From: Pseudomonas sihuiensis
GTDB lineage: Bacteria > Pseudomonadota > Gammaproteobacteria > Pseudomonadales > Pseudomonadaceae
Length of the DNA stretch: 64,000 nt
Assembly: GCF_900106015.1 (NCBI RefSeq)
Contig: NZ_LT629797.1
Coordinates: 806,001-870,000, forward strand
Direction of reading: 5' to 3'
Below, in pieces: positions 50,297 to 59,026 of this stretch. The translations under genes and the position numbers were made by a program. Each line of letters begins with the position of its first letter. Position 1 is the stretch's first letter. A model generated the notes under the pieces. It was not told the DNA's origin, ran no database searches, and saw nothing but the letters and a program-made list of their open reading frames with translations.

Positions 50297-51997
50297 ATGT
50301 CTGCTTGTTCCTCGTTGCTCGTTCGTCCGTTCGCCGTCGGTTTTTCGGCCAGCGCCTTGCTGCTGCTCGCCGCTTGCAGCGCCTCCAGCCCGGAGCCGGA
50401 AGTACAGGCCAGCACGGCCCCGGCGGCACCGCTCGTACGCGAGCGCCTGGCTGCGCCCGCAGTTGCTGAGATGCAGGCCGAGGCCAGCCAGAAGCGCATG
50501 GCGACTCTGGCTTATGCGCCGGCCCCCATCGCTGATGCCCTGCCGCCGGGCTATCGCGAAGAGTCTCGCGAGCAGTACCAGGCCTATGCCGACAATCCGG
50601 TGTTCGCCGTTGCCGAGACACCGGTGTCCACCTTCAGCATCGATGTCGATACCGGTAGCTACGCCAACGTGCGGCGTTTCCTCAACGGTGGGCAACTGCC
50701 GCCGAAGGACGCCGTGCGCCTGGAAGAGCTGGTCAACTACTTCCCCTATGCCTATCCGCTGCCGCAGGGCGCCGCACCTTTTGGCGTCAGCACCGAGTTG
50801 GCGGTGACGCCGTGGAATCCGCAGACACGCCTGCTGCGCATCGCCATCAAGGCGTCGGATCGCAGCGTGGATGAACTGCCGCCGGCCAACCTGGTGTTTC
50901 TGGTCGACGTGTCTGGTTCGATGCATCGCCGCGAAGGCCTGCCGATGGTGCAGGGCACCCTTAAACTGCTGGTCGAGCAGTTGCGTCCGCAGGATCGCGT
51001 CTCGCTGGTCACCTATGCCGGTGACAGCCAGGTGGTGCTCGATTCCACGCCCGGCAGCGACAAGGCGAAGATCCGTGCGGCCATCGATCAGCTCAGTGCG
51101 GGTGGTTCGACGGCAGGGGAGTCGGGCATCCAGCTGGCCTACCAGCAGGCGGGCAAGCACCTGATCGATGGCGGCATCAATCGCATCCTGCTGGCCACCG
51201 ATGGCGACTTCAACGTCGGCATCAGCGACTTCGACAGCCTCAAGCAGCTGGCTGCCGACAAGCGCAAGAGCGGCGTCTCGCTGACCACCCTGGGTTTTGG
51301 CGTGGACAACTACAACGAGCGCCTGATGGAGCAACTGGCCGACGCCGGCAATGGCAATTACGCCTATATCGACAACCTGCGCGAGGCGCGCAAGGTGTTG
51401 GTGGATCAGCTCGGCTCGACCCTGGCCACGGTGGCCAGCGACGTGAAGCTGCAACTGGAATTCAACCCGAGCGAGGTTAGCGAGTACCGCTTGCTGGGCT
51501 ACGAGAACCGCGCACTCAAGCGTGAGGATTTCAGCAATGACAAGGTCGATGCCGGCGATATCGGCGCAGGGCATACCGTTACCGCGCTGTACGAGATCGT
51601 CCCGGCCGGTGCCAAGGGCTGGCTGGAGCCGCTGCGTTATCAGACCAGTGCCCAGCCCGCGAGCAAGAGCGGCGAACTGGCCTGGTTGCGGATTCGCTAC
51701 AAGACGCCGGGGGAGGCGTCCAGCCGGATGCTGGAGCGGCCCATTGCGCGTGCCGAGGCGACGCCGGTCGCGGCTGCCAGCGAGGATCTGAGGTTCGCCG
51801 CTGCGGTCGCGGCCTTCGCCCAACAGCTCAAGGACGGTCGCTACACCGGCGACTTCGATCTGGCGCAGAGCATCGCGCTGGCGCGCTCGGCCAAGGGCGA
51901 GGATCGCTTCGGTCTGCGTGGCGAGTTCATCCAGCTGGCCGAAATCGCCCAGAGCCTGCACACTTCCGGCTCCACACCAGTAAGAGTTCAGCAGTGA
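50297..51997 (+). CDS. YfbK-like VWA-domain lipoprotein
   Basis: 566 residues. Lipobox LAAC, then the YfbK N-terminal region (VSTFSIDVDTGSYANVRRFL) and a von Willebrand A domain with the MIDAS motif FLVDVSGSMHRREG and ATDGDFNVGISD. AGGAGG lies before 50297; an earlier ATG at 50273 is less suited. The stop overlaps the start of the sigma factor gene. Suggests a cell-surface protein tied to an envelope signalling operon. Confidence 0.88.
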   Translation: MSACSSLLVRPFAVGFSASALLLLAACSASSPEPEVQASTAPAAPLVRERLAAPAVAEMQAEASQKRMATLAYAPAPIADALPPGYREESREQYQAYADNPVFAVAETPVSTFSIDVDTGSYANVRRFLNGGQLPPKDAVRLEELVNYFPYAYPLPQGAAPFGVSTELAVTPWNPQTRLLRIAIKASDRSVDELPPANLVFLVDVSGSMHRREGLPMVQGTLKLLVEQLRPQDRVSLVTYAGDSQVVLDSTPGSDKAKIRAAIDQLSAGGSTAGESGIQLAYQQAGKHLIDGGINRILLATDGDFNVGISDFDSLKQLAADKRKSGVSLTTLGFGVDNYNERLMEQLADAGNGNYAYIDNLREARKVLVDQLGSTLATVASDVKLQLEFNPSEVSEYRLLGYENRALKREDFSNDKVDAGDIGAGHTVTALYEIVPAGAKGWLEPLRYQTSAQPASKSGELAWLRIRYKTPGEASSRMLERPIARAEATPVAAASEDLRFAAAVAAFAQQLKDGRYTGDFDLAQSIALARSAKGEDRFGLRGEFIQLAEIAQSLHTSGSTPVRVQQ

Positions 51998-52566
51998 ACG
52001 CACCTCTCACGGATGACGACGCCGCTTTGTTGCGGCGTTACCGCCGAGGCGATGCCGCGGCCTTTAATGCGCTCTACCAGCGCCATCGGCTGGGCCTGTT
52101 TCGCTTTCTGCTCGGCCTGTGCGGCGATCACGCCCTGGCCGAAGAAGTGTTCCAGGAAACCTGGATGAGCCTGGTGCGAAGCCAGAGCGAACAGCGCGAG
52201 GCGGTGCTGTTCAAGACCTGGCTCTACCAGATCGCGCGTAATCGCCTGATCGACCACTGGCGCAAGACGGGCCGCCATCAGGCCGGGCATGACGAATACG
52301 ATGAAGGCCAGCATGCCCAGGCCGATCCGCAACCCGGCCCGGAACAGCAGTGGAGCCTGAGTCGCGACAGTGAGCGACTGCAGGCGGCGTTGGCCGACCT
52401 GCCGGAAGATCAGCGCGAAGTGTTCCTGCTGCGCGCCCATGGCGACCTGGAATTGAACGAGATTGCTGAGTTGACCCGCACGCCGGCCGAGACGGTCAAG
52501 AGCCGTCTGCGCTATGCCCTGCAGAAGCTGCGCCGGCTGCTGGCCACCGAGGAGTTGTCCGCATGA
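51994..52566 (+). CDS. ECF (group IV) sigma-70 family RNA polymerase sigma factor
   Basis: 190 residues with region 2 (FNALYQRHRLGLFRFLLGLC, LAEEVFQETWMSLVR, FKTWLYQIARNRLIDHWRK) and region 4 (LPEDQREVFLLRAHGDLELN, TPAETVKSRLRYALQKLRRL). GTG start overlaps the VWA stop (GTGA) and its stop overlaps the next gene (ATGA). The three genes are one translationally coupled unit. Confidence 0.92.
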   Translation: MNAPLTDDDAALLRRYRRGDAAAFNALYQRHRLGLFRFLLGLCGDHALAEEVFQETWMSLVRSQSEQREAVLFKTWLYQIARNRLIDHWRKTGRHQAGHDEYDEGQHAQADPQPGPEQQWSLSRDSERLQAALADLPEDQREVFLLRAHGDLELNEIAELTRTPAETVKSRLRYALQKLRRLLATEELSA

Positions 52567-53240
52567 AAGATCAACGAGAACCTCTGGATCACGAGCAGGC
52601 ACTGCTGGCGCATTTCCGTGCCCATGGCAGCGGTGAACCCTCGGCCGAGCTGGATGCGCGCATCCTGGCGGCGGCAAGTGCGGCTGCCCGTGAAACGCAG
52701 CAGGCCCAGATCGACAGCGACAACGCCGGATGGGCGCAGCGCCTGCACCAATGGCTGTTCGGCAGTGGCCGCCAGCGCTGGTCGGTGGCAGTGGCAGGGC
52801 TGGCTTGCGTCGGGATCGGGGTCAGCCTGACCTGGCGCACGCTGGAGCAGACGCCGGATGCCTTCGATGCCGTGCCGCCCAGCGTGGCCATGAGCCCCGC
52901 CGCACCGGCTCCGATAGCGGCCAAGCGTGCGCCAGAGCAGGAGGCGATTGCGCCTATGGCTGCCCCGCAGGAACGCATGAGAAGTCAGGCCATAGTACGC
53001 CAGGCGCCGTCTGCCGATATGGCTGAGGCACCGCTGGCTAGTAGCGCTGCGCTGGCGCCCATGGCCGAACTGGTGATCCGGAGCGAACCACGCGAGGCGC
53101 TGCTGCGTCTGCTGCAGCTGCGCAAGGCGGGTGAGCAGGAGGAGGCGCAGCGGTTGCTGGAGCAGCTAAAGGCCGACTATCCACAACTGGATATCGAGGC
53201 TGAGCTCGCTCATCTGGCCACCGAGCCGTCGCGTGAATAA
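52563..53240 (+). CDS. Membrane protein in anti-sigma position
   Basis: 225 residues. A cytosolic N-terminal segment, one membrane helix (VAVAGLACVGIGVSLTW, about 78-94), and a periplasmic Ala/Pro-rich tail ending in a helical segment (ALLRLLQLRKAGEQEEAQRL). No zinc-binding HxxxCxxC motif, so a classical ZAS anti-sigma domain is not visible. The anti-sigma role is inferred from topology and its ATGA overlap with the sigma gene. Confidence 0.7.
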   Translation: MKDQREPLDHEQALLAHFRAHGSGEPSAELDARILAAASAAARETQQAQIDSDNAGWAQRLHQWLFGSGRQRWSVAVAGLACVGIGVSLTWRTLEQTPDAFDAVPPSVAMSPAAPAPIAAKRAPEQEAIAPMAAPQERMRSQAIVRQAPSADMAEAPLASSAALAPMAELVIRSEPREALLRLLQLRKAGEQEEAQRLLEQLKADYPQLDIEAELAHLATEPSRE

Positions 53241-53330
53241 GGCACCGAGGTAAAGGTCATGTAAGTCGGCTTGTCAGGCGCGCCCAGGCGGAGGAGCATG
53301 GGCGCGTACTGATCGAGCTACCCTTGTCCC

Positions 53331-53825
53331 ATGATGCGTAAGTCCATTCTTCTATTGCTGTGCCTGGGTTGGCTGAGCGCCTGTGAGCGTGAGCCGGAAC
53401 CCGTTGCACAGCAGCCCGCGCCAGCGCCGGCAGTGGTCACAGCAACTGCGCCCGTTGCCGAGGTCGCCAAGCCAGAGCCTGTCGAACCAGCACCGCCTGC
53501 CAAGGTGGTCGAAAGCAAGCCCGTGCCCGCCGCCAAACCGCCCGTCGTCGCCAAGCCCAAGCCTGTTGTAGCGCCACAGCCCAAGCCGGTGGAGCCTGAA
53601 TCGAAACTGGCATTGGATCTGAGCGTGCCGCAGGAGCTGTTCGAGCAGGCGCTGGAAAGCGAAACCCGCGAGGATCTCTCTCCCTTGCTGCCGCCGCTGT
53701 TTGGCGAGAAACCCGAAGTCCAGAGCCCGTTCCAGATCAGTGGTCGGCTGATCAGCAACGAACGGGTCGACGACTACTGGGACTCCATCGAAGGCGCTGA
53801 GCTGCAGTTCGAGTTCAAGCAGTAA
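53331..53825 (+). CDS. Proline-rich lipoprotein of unknown function
   Basis: 164 residues. Lipobox LSAC directly after a short signal peptide (ILLLLCLGWLSAC), then about 75 residues of Pro/Val/Ala/Lys repeats resembling a TonB-type periplasmic spacer, and a small acidic C-terminal segment (LDLSVPQELFEQALESET). No domain recognised. The alternative ATG at 53334 is equally plausible. Confidence 0.7.
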   Translation: MMRKSILLLLCLGWLSACEREPEPVAQQPAPAPAVVTATAPVAEVAKPEPVEPAPPAKVVESKPVPAAKPPVVAKPKPVVAPQPKPVEPESKLALDLSVPQELFEQALESETREDLSPLLPPLFGEKPEVQSPFQISGRLISNERVDDYWDSIEGAELQFEFKQ

Positions 53826-53956
53826 GTCTTCTGCGAGCCGACTGCTCCGGCCAATAGACATGCTCGAGGCAAATTGCGGGCTGACACGAAGCCGCTCGGG
53901 CGGTGTGTTGCTATTATCGCGGCCTCTCACCTGAATTGCTGGCAAAGGAGTGCCGA

Positions 53957-56059
53957 ATGTCTTCCAAGACTGATGAATACGATTGCCCCGCTCAGGATAG
54001 AGTGGTCTTCGCCTTGCTGGCGCTCATTGTTCCACTGCTTTCAGGAATCTTCCTGCCCTGGTGGAGCGTCGTGTGGCTGATCGTGTCGATGTTCTTTGCC
54101 ATCGCGATCATCGCGCTTTCGGGATACCCGAAAGTGGCCAAGCAGTTGCCCGCTCCTTTGTTCACGCTGCTCATCGGCTTCGGATTTCAGCTATGGGGTG
54201 AGGTTTCCGGTTGGCTGGGCTTTCTCGTCGGACTTTTCGTATTCCTGTTCGGCAGCATACATACGATGTTATGGGCGCAGTTTCTCAGGCTCGACAGCTA
54301 CGGCGCCAAGCACGGCGTCAGTCTGCGTTTTCAGGGCCAGGCCCCGGCTTTGGTGGTCGCTCCCCGTTCACGCTACCTTCCAAAAGATGGCACCGCCTGG
54401 CAGGACACATCCACGGATGGTTTCGCCTGGGTAATAGACGGTCGAGTGACCCAACAGCTCCAAGTGGGTGTCGATCAGTGGTCGCCCCGTATCGTTGTCC
54501 GCACGGCCGAGGACTCTTCTTCGTCCATTGAGCTTCCTACCGCTTCCCGATCCACGGCTCAGGAGCTGCAACGTCAGGGCGAAGTTGATTGCAACGGCCA
54601 TCTGATATTCCGCTCACCGCAGGGCGGCCATATCCTCCGTGGTGAGCCATGCACCGAGGTGGATGGCCAAGGTGGGGCCGGCTATAGCTTCTGGCTGGAT
54701 GAAAAACCCACGGGGCTGGTGCTCGAGCAGGACGCCTCGGTGCTGTGGAGCGAAGACGATCAGGCGCTTGTCTGTCGCGCGCGTGTCGAGAGCCAGCCGG
54801 TGGAGGAAACCGCTACCTGGCTGTGGCGAGCAGCCTCCGGTTGGCGACCGCTGGAGGAGCCCTGGCAATCGCTCGTCGACGAACCCGTGCTGGAGTGGAG
54901 CACGCCCTGTCGTCTGGAGGATGAGCGTCTCTTCTACGAAGCGCTGATGCATGGGGCGGAAACGGAAAAGCCTATGGCTCTGACACTGTGCATCGAGCTG
55001 GAAGGGGAGCATGCGGGCGCCTTGTCGCTGCAGCTGCCGTCGATGCAAGGTGGCGCGCAACCCTGCCTGAACCTGCTGCGCAAGAGCCGCGATGGCCGTC
55101 GCCATGCCTTTGCCTGCCATGTCGGCGCCTGGCGGTTGCCGGGGCAATGGTGTCTCGATCACCGCGTTTCGGACTGCGGGCGTTATCTGGCCTTGATCGC
55201 CTTTGCCGAGGCGCCCGCCGTTCCGCATCAACTGGTTGTGGCTGATGTGCTGGCGCGGCGCCTGCTGAGGCTCGACGAGCCGCTGCTGATCGCCGGGCTG
55301 CAGGCGTTCGAGGACGGCGTCATCAGCCTGCAGCAGATAGTCGGCAGGCAGGCCAGTGCCGTTGGTGCGGGTCCCTTGCCGCGCCTCGAGGCGCTGGCGC
55401 CGGCAGCGCAACAGGCCGACGCCTTCGTTGCGGTTGGCCGCTTGCATCATCGGACCGTGCAGGTGGCGGTCGATGCCTGGTCGTTGCGTCTGCTGCCAAA
55501 TTGGCGTCTGGAATGGCGCCCTGTGCCTGCCAGCTCTCTGGGCGATTACCTGCTCGCTGCGCCCGGTGCAGGCGATGCCGCCTGGCTGTTCGGACTGGAC
55601 AGAGAAATGCGCGAAGGGAGCGGGCCTGTACCGGGTGGTGCCTGTGTCCTGACCGCCTCCGGTTGTGGCGTTGCGGATCTGGCACCCTCGATGGTCTGGT
55701 CGGCGGACGGCCGTTATCTGGCGCTGAGTCGCCGGGTGATCAGCGAGGAGACCATAAAGTGGCACCTGTTGCTGCTGGATACCCGGGAGCACACGCTGCG
55801 CCACAGTGCTCAGCCTCTGCCTACGATGCCGTGCTTCGAGGCATTCGATGCCGCCGGCCTGCACGTCAGTGGTGTCGAGCACGAGGTGCAGTTGATCACG
55901 ATGGAGACGTTGCTGGCACTGCCCCGACAGATGCTGATCCGCAGTGGCGATGTCTGGCTGCCTGCCGAACAGCTTAGCGATGCGGTGCACTGGCAGCGCC
56001 TGGACAGCGCACACTTGCAGAGCTGGCGCGCGCCTGGGATCGAGACATCTCGGGCGTAG
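53957..56059 (+). CDS. Large membrane protein of unknown function
   Basis: 700 residues from the ATG at 53957, preceded by AAAGGAG. The first 115 residues hold about four helices (for example FALLALIVPLLSGIFLPWW and GWLGFLVGLFVFLFGSI). The remaining ~580 residues are soluble, beta-rich, and contain at least two similar segments of the form DCGRYLALIAF and DGRYLALSRR followed by a strand of hydrophobics (LLLLDTREHTL), reminiscent of beta-propeller blades. I recognise no family. It ends eight bases from the convergent acyl-CoA synthetase gene. Confidence 0.65.
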   Translation: MSSKTDEYDCPAQDRVVFALLALIVPLLSGIFLPWWSVVWLIVSMFFAIAIIALSGYPKVAKQLPAPLFTLLIGFGFQLWGEVSGWLGFLVGLFVFLFGSIHTMLWAQFLRLDSYGAKHGVSLRFQGQAPALVVAPRSRYLPKDGTAWQDTSTDGFAWVIDGRVTQQLQVGVDQWSPRIVVRTAEDSSSSIELPTASRSTAQELQRQGEVDCNGHLIFRSPQGGHILRGEPCTEVDGQGGAGYSFWLDEKPTGLVLEQDASVLWSEDDQALVCRARVESQPVEETATWLWRAASGWRPLEEPWQSLVDEPVLEWSTPCRLEDERLFYEALMHGAETEKPMALTLCIELEGEHAGALSLQLPSMQGGAQPCLNLLRKSRDGRRHAFACHVGAWRLPGQWCLDHRVSDCGRYLALIAFAEAPAVPHQLVVADVLARRLLRLDEPLLIAGLQAFEDGVISLQQIVGRQASAVGAGPLPRLEALAPAAQQADAFVAVGRLHHRTVQVAVDAWSLRLLPNWRLEWRPVPASSLGDYLLAAPGAGDAAWLFGLDREMREGSGPVPGGACVLTASGCGVADLAPSMVWSADGRYLALSRRVISEETIKWHLLLLDTREHTLRHSAQPLPTMPCFEAFDAAGLHVSGVEHEVQLITMETLLALPRQMLIRSGDVWLPAEQLSDAVHWQRLDSAHLQSWRAPGIETSRA

Positions 56060-56067
56060 CGTTTTGC

Positions 56068-57894
56068 TCAGAAACGATAGGCCTGCCGTGCGATGGCCGC
56101 ATGCAGCTCGTCATCCAGCGGCTGGAAGCTCGCCGTGCCGGGCAGGCGCACGTAGAGCGGCCCATCGACCCGGCTCGGGTCGTAGCTGGCCTGCTTGAGG
56201 TCGGTCTTCTTGTACTTGAAGGTGCCGGTGGTCTCCACCTCGCCGAGCAGGCGCACGAACAGCGGCGCGGCGTAGGCCGGCAGTTCACGATCCAGGTGCG
56301 TGGCCAGCGCGGCGCCGTCCAGCACAAAGCCAGGCGCCAGGCGCAGCGCGGCCATGCCGCAGCGACCGTTGGTGCCGGGAATCTCCACGCCGTAGACCAC
56401 CGCATCCTCCACTCCGGGGAAGGCCCCGAGCACGTTTTCCACTTCGGTAGTGGAGACGTTCTCGCCTTTCCAGCGGAAGGTATCGCCGAGGCGGTCGACG
56501 AACTGGGCGTGCTTGCAACCGATGTCTCGCATCAGGTCGCCGGTGTTGAACCAGGCGTCGCCCTTCTTGAACACGTCGCGCAGGATCGCTGCCTCGCTCT
56601 TGGCCGGATCGGTGTAGCCGTCGAACGGCCATTTGGCGCTGATCTCGCTGATCAGCAGGCCTGCTTCGCCCTTGTCAGTCCTCTGCAGAAAGCCCTTCTT
56701 GCCGCGCAGCGGCCGATCGTTCTCCAGGTCGTAGCGGACGATGGCGTAGGTAGCCGGTGTGTAGCCGACGGTATTGTCGAAATTGAAGACGTTGGTGAAG
56801 CCGATATTGCCTTCGCTGGAGGCATAGAACTCGGTGATCTGCTCGACGCCGAAACGCTGCTTGAACTCGGCCCAGATCGACGGCCGCAGGCCATTGCCGA
56901 TCATGCAGCGCAGGCTGTTGCCCTGTTCGGCCGGGTGTACGGGCTGGTTGAGCAGATAGCGGCACAGTTCGCCGATGTAGCCGAAGCAGGTGGCCTGGTA
57001 GCGCGCCACGTCGCTCCAGAAGGCGCTGGCGGAGAACCTGCGGCGCAGGGCGATGGCCGCACCGCCGGCCAGCACCGCGCTCCAGCAAACGGTGACGGCA
57101 TTGTTGTGGTAGCAGGGCAGGGTGAGGTAGAGCACGTCGCGTTCGTTCAGGGTTAGGCCGGAGTGACCGAAGCCACCGTAGGCCTTGATCCACTTGCCGT
57201 GGCTCATGATCGAGGCCTTGGGCAGGCCGGTGGTGCCGGAGGTGTAGATCAGGAAGCAGGCGTCCTTCATGCGTACGCGCTGGCTGTCCGGCGGGTTGTC
57301 CTCGGCCTGGCCGGCGGCCAGTTGCATGAGGTTGAGCCAGCCGTCCGGCGCCTGGCCGGGATCACGTAGACAATCCTGGTCGGCGATCCAGTAGAGTTTG
57401 GCCTGCTGGTTCTTCAGTTGCGCGGCGATTTCCTCGAAAGCGCCTAGCAGTTCGTCGCCGATCACCAGAAAGCCGGGGTTGACCAGGTTGAAGCTGTGCG
57501 CCAGCACCTTGCCGCGCTGGGTGGTGTTGATCAGCGCGCCGACCGCGCCGAGCTTGCTTAGGGCTGCGAGGATTGCCAGCAGCTCCAGGCGGTTATCCAG
57601 CATCACCGCGACCACATCGCCATGACCGACGCCTTCGGCCTTGAACGCCCAGGCCAGGCGGTTGGCCCAGGCATTGAAAGTGCGATAGCTGAGCAGGCGA
57701 TTTTCATCCATCAGCGCCGGGCGCTCGGGGTGGCGTTCGGCGGCGCGTTGTAGCGCCCAGGCCAGCGACAGGTTTTTCTCGCGGTTGCGGATGCCGGCGT
57801 AGTACAGGCCACGCAGCATGCGCGGCACGCGCGGCAGGTGCTGCGGCAGGTGGGCCAGGAAGCGAAAGGGAGAAATCAGATCGGCTTGGCTCAT
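56068..57894 (-). CDS. atuH: Long-chain/very-long-chain acyl-CoA synthetase (AtuH-like)
   Basis: 608 residues, ANL superfamily, forming acyl-CoA from fatty or terpenoid acids with ATP. AMP-binding motif LIYTSGTTGLPKASIMSHGK, FYASSEGNIGF, and GDLMRDIGCKHAQFVDRLGD with FRWKGENVSTTEVENVLG. FATP-type architecture. In P. aeruginosa the synthetase AtuH directly follows AtuG; here the same-strand order is atuF, atuG, two extra genes, then this one. Assignment to atu is contextual. Confidence 0.8.
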   Translation of the reverse strand: MSQADLISPFRFLAHLPQHLPRVPRMLRGLYYAGIRNREKNLSLAWALQRAAERHPERPALMDENRLLSYRTFNAWANRLAWAFKAEGVGHGDVVAVMLDNRLELLAILAALSKLGAVGALINTTQRGKVLAHSFNLVNPGFLVIGDELLGAFEEIAAQLKNQQAKLYWIADQDCLRDPGQAPDGWLNLMQLAAGQAEDNPPDSQRVRMKDACFLIYTSGTTGLPKASIMSHGKWIKAYGGFGHSGLTLNERDVLYLTLPCYHNNAVTVCWSAVLAGGAAIALRRRFSASAFWSDVARYQATCFGYIGELCRYLLNQPVHPAEQGNSLRCMIGNGLRPSIWAEFKQRFGVEQITEFYASSEGNIGFTNVFNFDNTVGYTPATYAIVRYDLENDRPLRGKKGFLQRTDKGEAGLLISEISAKWPFDGYTDPAKSEAAILRDVFKKGDAWFNTGDLMRDIGCKHAQFVDRLGDTFRWKGENVSTTEVENVLGAFPGVEDAVVYGVEIPGTNGRCGMAALRLAPGFVLDGAALATHLDRELPAYAAPLFVRLLGEVETTGTFKYKKTDLKQASYDPSRVDGPLYVRLPGTASFQPLDDELHAAIARQAYRF

Positions 57895-58019
57895 GGGGCT
57901 CGCACTTGGCTGTTATGGATTGGGGGCGAGTTCTGACTCTAGTCAGCGTGGCGCTTACCAGCCATGGCCCTGGCGCGCGCTTCGGTGGGCAGATCGGCGA
58001 ATTGCGTAGCTATCGTCGT

Positions 58020-58871
58020 TTAGAAATCGTGTGAGCCCGGTTGCCAGGCCTCGATATGCTCCCAAAGGGCAGGCCAGTCTTGCGCCCAGCAGCAGCGATG
58101 ATCATAGCCACGTACTACCTTGCGCTGCGCGCGGTGGCCGGGAGGGTAGCTCGCCAGGAACGCTTCGGTTAATTGAGGGGGAATAATGCGATCTTCATCT
58201 CCTACTAGGTGAAACTGTTCAACATTCGCCAAACGCGCACGCAGGACCGCAGTGTTTAATGAACCGTTCAGGGCGGAGATTCGATGGTGATGGGTCCAGG
58301 CGGCATGATCGAGGTTGCCGGCAATTGTGACGATGCGCTTCACATCGTGACGCCGCGCCGCTAGGAGCAATGTCAGGGCTCCACCGCCTGAGTAGCCGAT
58401 GAGCACCAGACGTCGAGCGCCAGCTCGGTCTTTCAATTGGTCAACAGCCTGATCAAGACTGTGTACCACTTCTTCTGCGAAGCGGGCGTCAGTCCAGTAG
58501 CGTCTTTGGCAGGGTGGGCGAGAGGCATCCAGATACTGGCAGGGGCGGCCCAGATAGGCAGCGTTGCCTCGGGGTTGCGCCAATGCCAGGCGCAGGGCAA
58601 TCGGGTCGAGAGGGGTCGGGTCACTGGAAGGTTGGCGAGCGCTGATCCAGGCAAAGCCATCACCCTCCAGATAGATCGTCAGCTCATCACCTCTGGTCTG
58701 AGGCGCAAAGGCCTGCAGGCGAAATGCACCGCCCTGCAGTTGCAGAGCCTGCCAGTTCTGTTGGTGCGCGAACATGGATGCTTGCTGGTGCCGCTCGCCC
58801 GGGCTGGGAAAGGAGGTGCAGGCTGCCAGCAGTAGTGTTCCTGCCAGAAGGAATAGGGGGCTCAGGCGCAT
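58020..58871 (-). CDS. Lipoprotein alpha/beta hydrolase
   Basis: 283 residues. Signal peptide with lipobox LAAC, then a hydrolase domain: GEGDGF-like LEGDGFAWISARQ, nucleophile Ser in LIGYSGGGALTLLLA, acid in LVGDEDRIIPPQ and His in VRGYDHRCCWAQDW. Cys-rich near the C terminus (CC pair). Likely a surface or periplasmic-facing esterase; substrate unknown. Lies between atuH and the autotransporter, on the same strand as both. Confidence 0.8.
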   Translation of the reverse strand: MRLSPLFLLAGTLLLAACTSFPSPGERHQQASMFAHQQNWQALQLQGGAFRLQAFAPQTRGDELTIYLEGDGFAWISARQPSSDPTPLDPIALRLALAQPRGNAAYLGRPCQYLDASRPPCQRRYWTDARFAEEVVHSLDQAVDQLKDRAGARRLVLIGYSGGGALTLLLAARRHDVKRIVTIAGNLDHAAWTHHHRISALNGSLNTAVLRARLANVEQFHLVGDEDRIIPPQLTEAFLASYPPGHRAQRKVVRGYDHRCCWAQDWPALWEHIEAWQPGSHDF

Positions 58872-58980
58872 GGATGAATATCTACCTCAACTGACCGAGC
58901 TGTTTGCAGATGGAGCGGGGTTTCCTAAGGTAGTGCGCGCCGTCGTTTCATCTTGCTCATCGGTGCTGAGCGCCAACACG

Positions 58981-59010
58981 CAAAGGCCACGGCATTGGGC
59001 GTGGCCTTTG
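58981..59010 (-). terminator. Terminator of the autotransporter gene
   Basis: Perfect 10-bp stem CAAAGGCCAC/GTGGCCTTTG with a ten-base loop, 17 bases beyond the minus-strand stop. Confidence 0.7.
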
Positions 59011-59026
59011 TGTCGCGACGCAGTGC

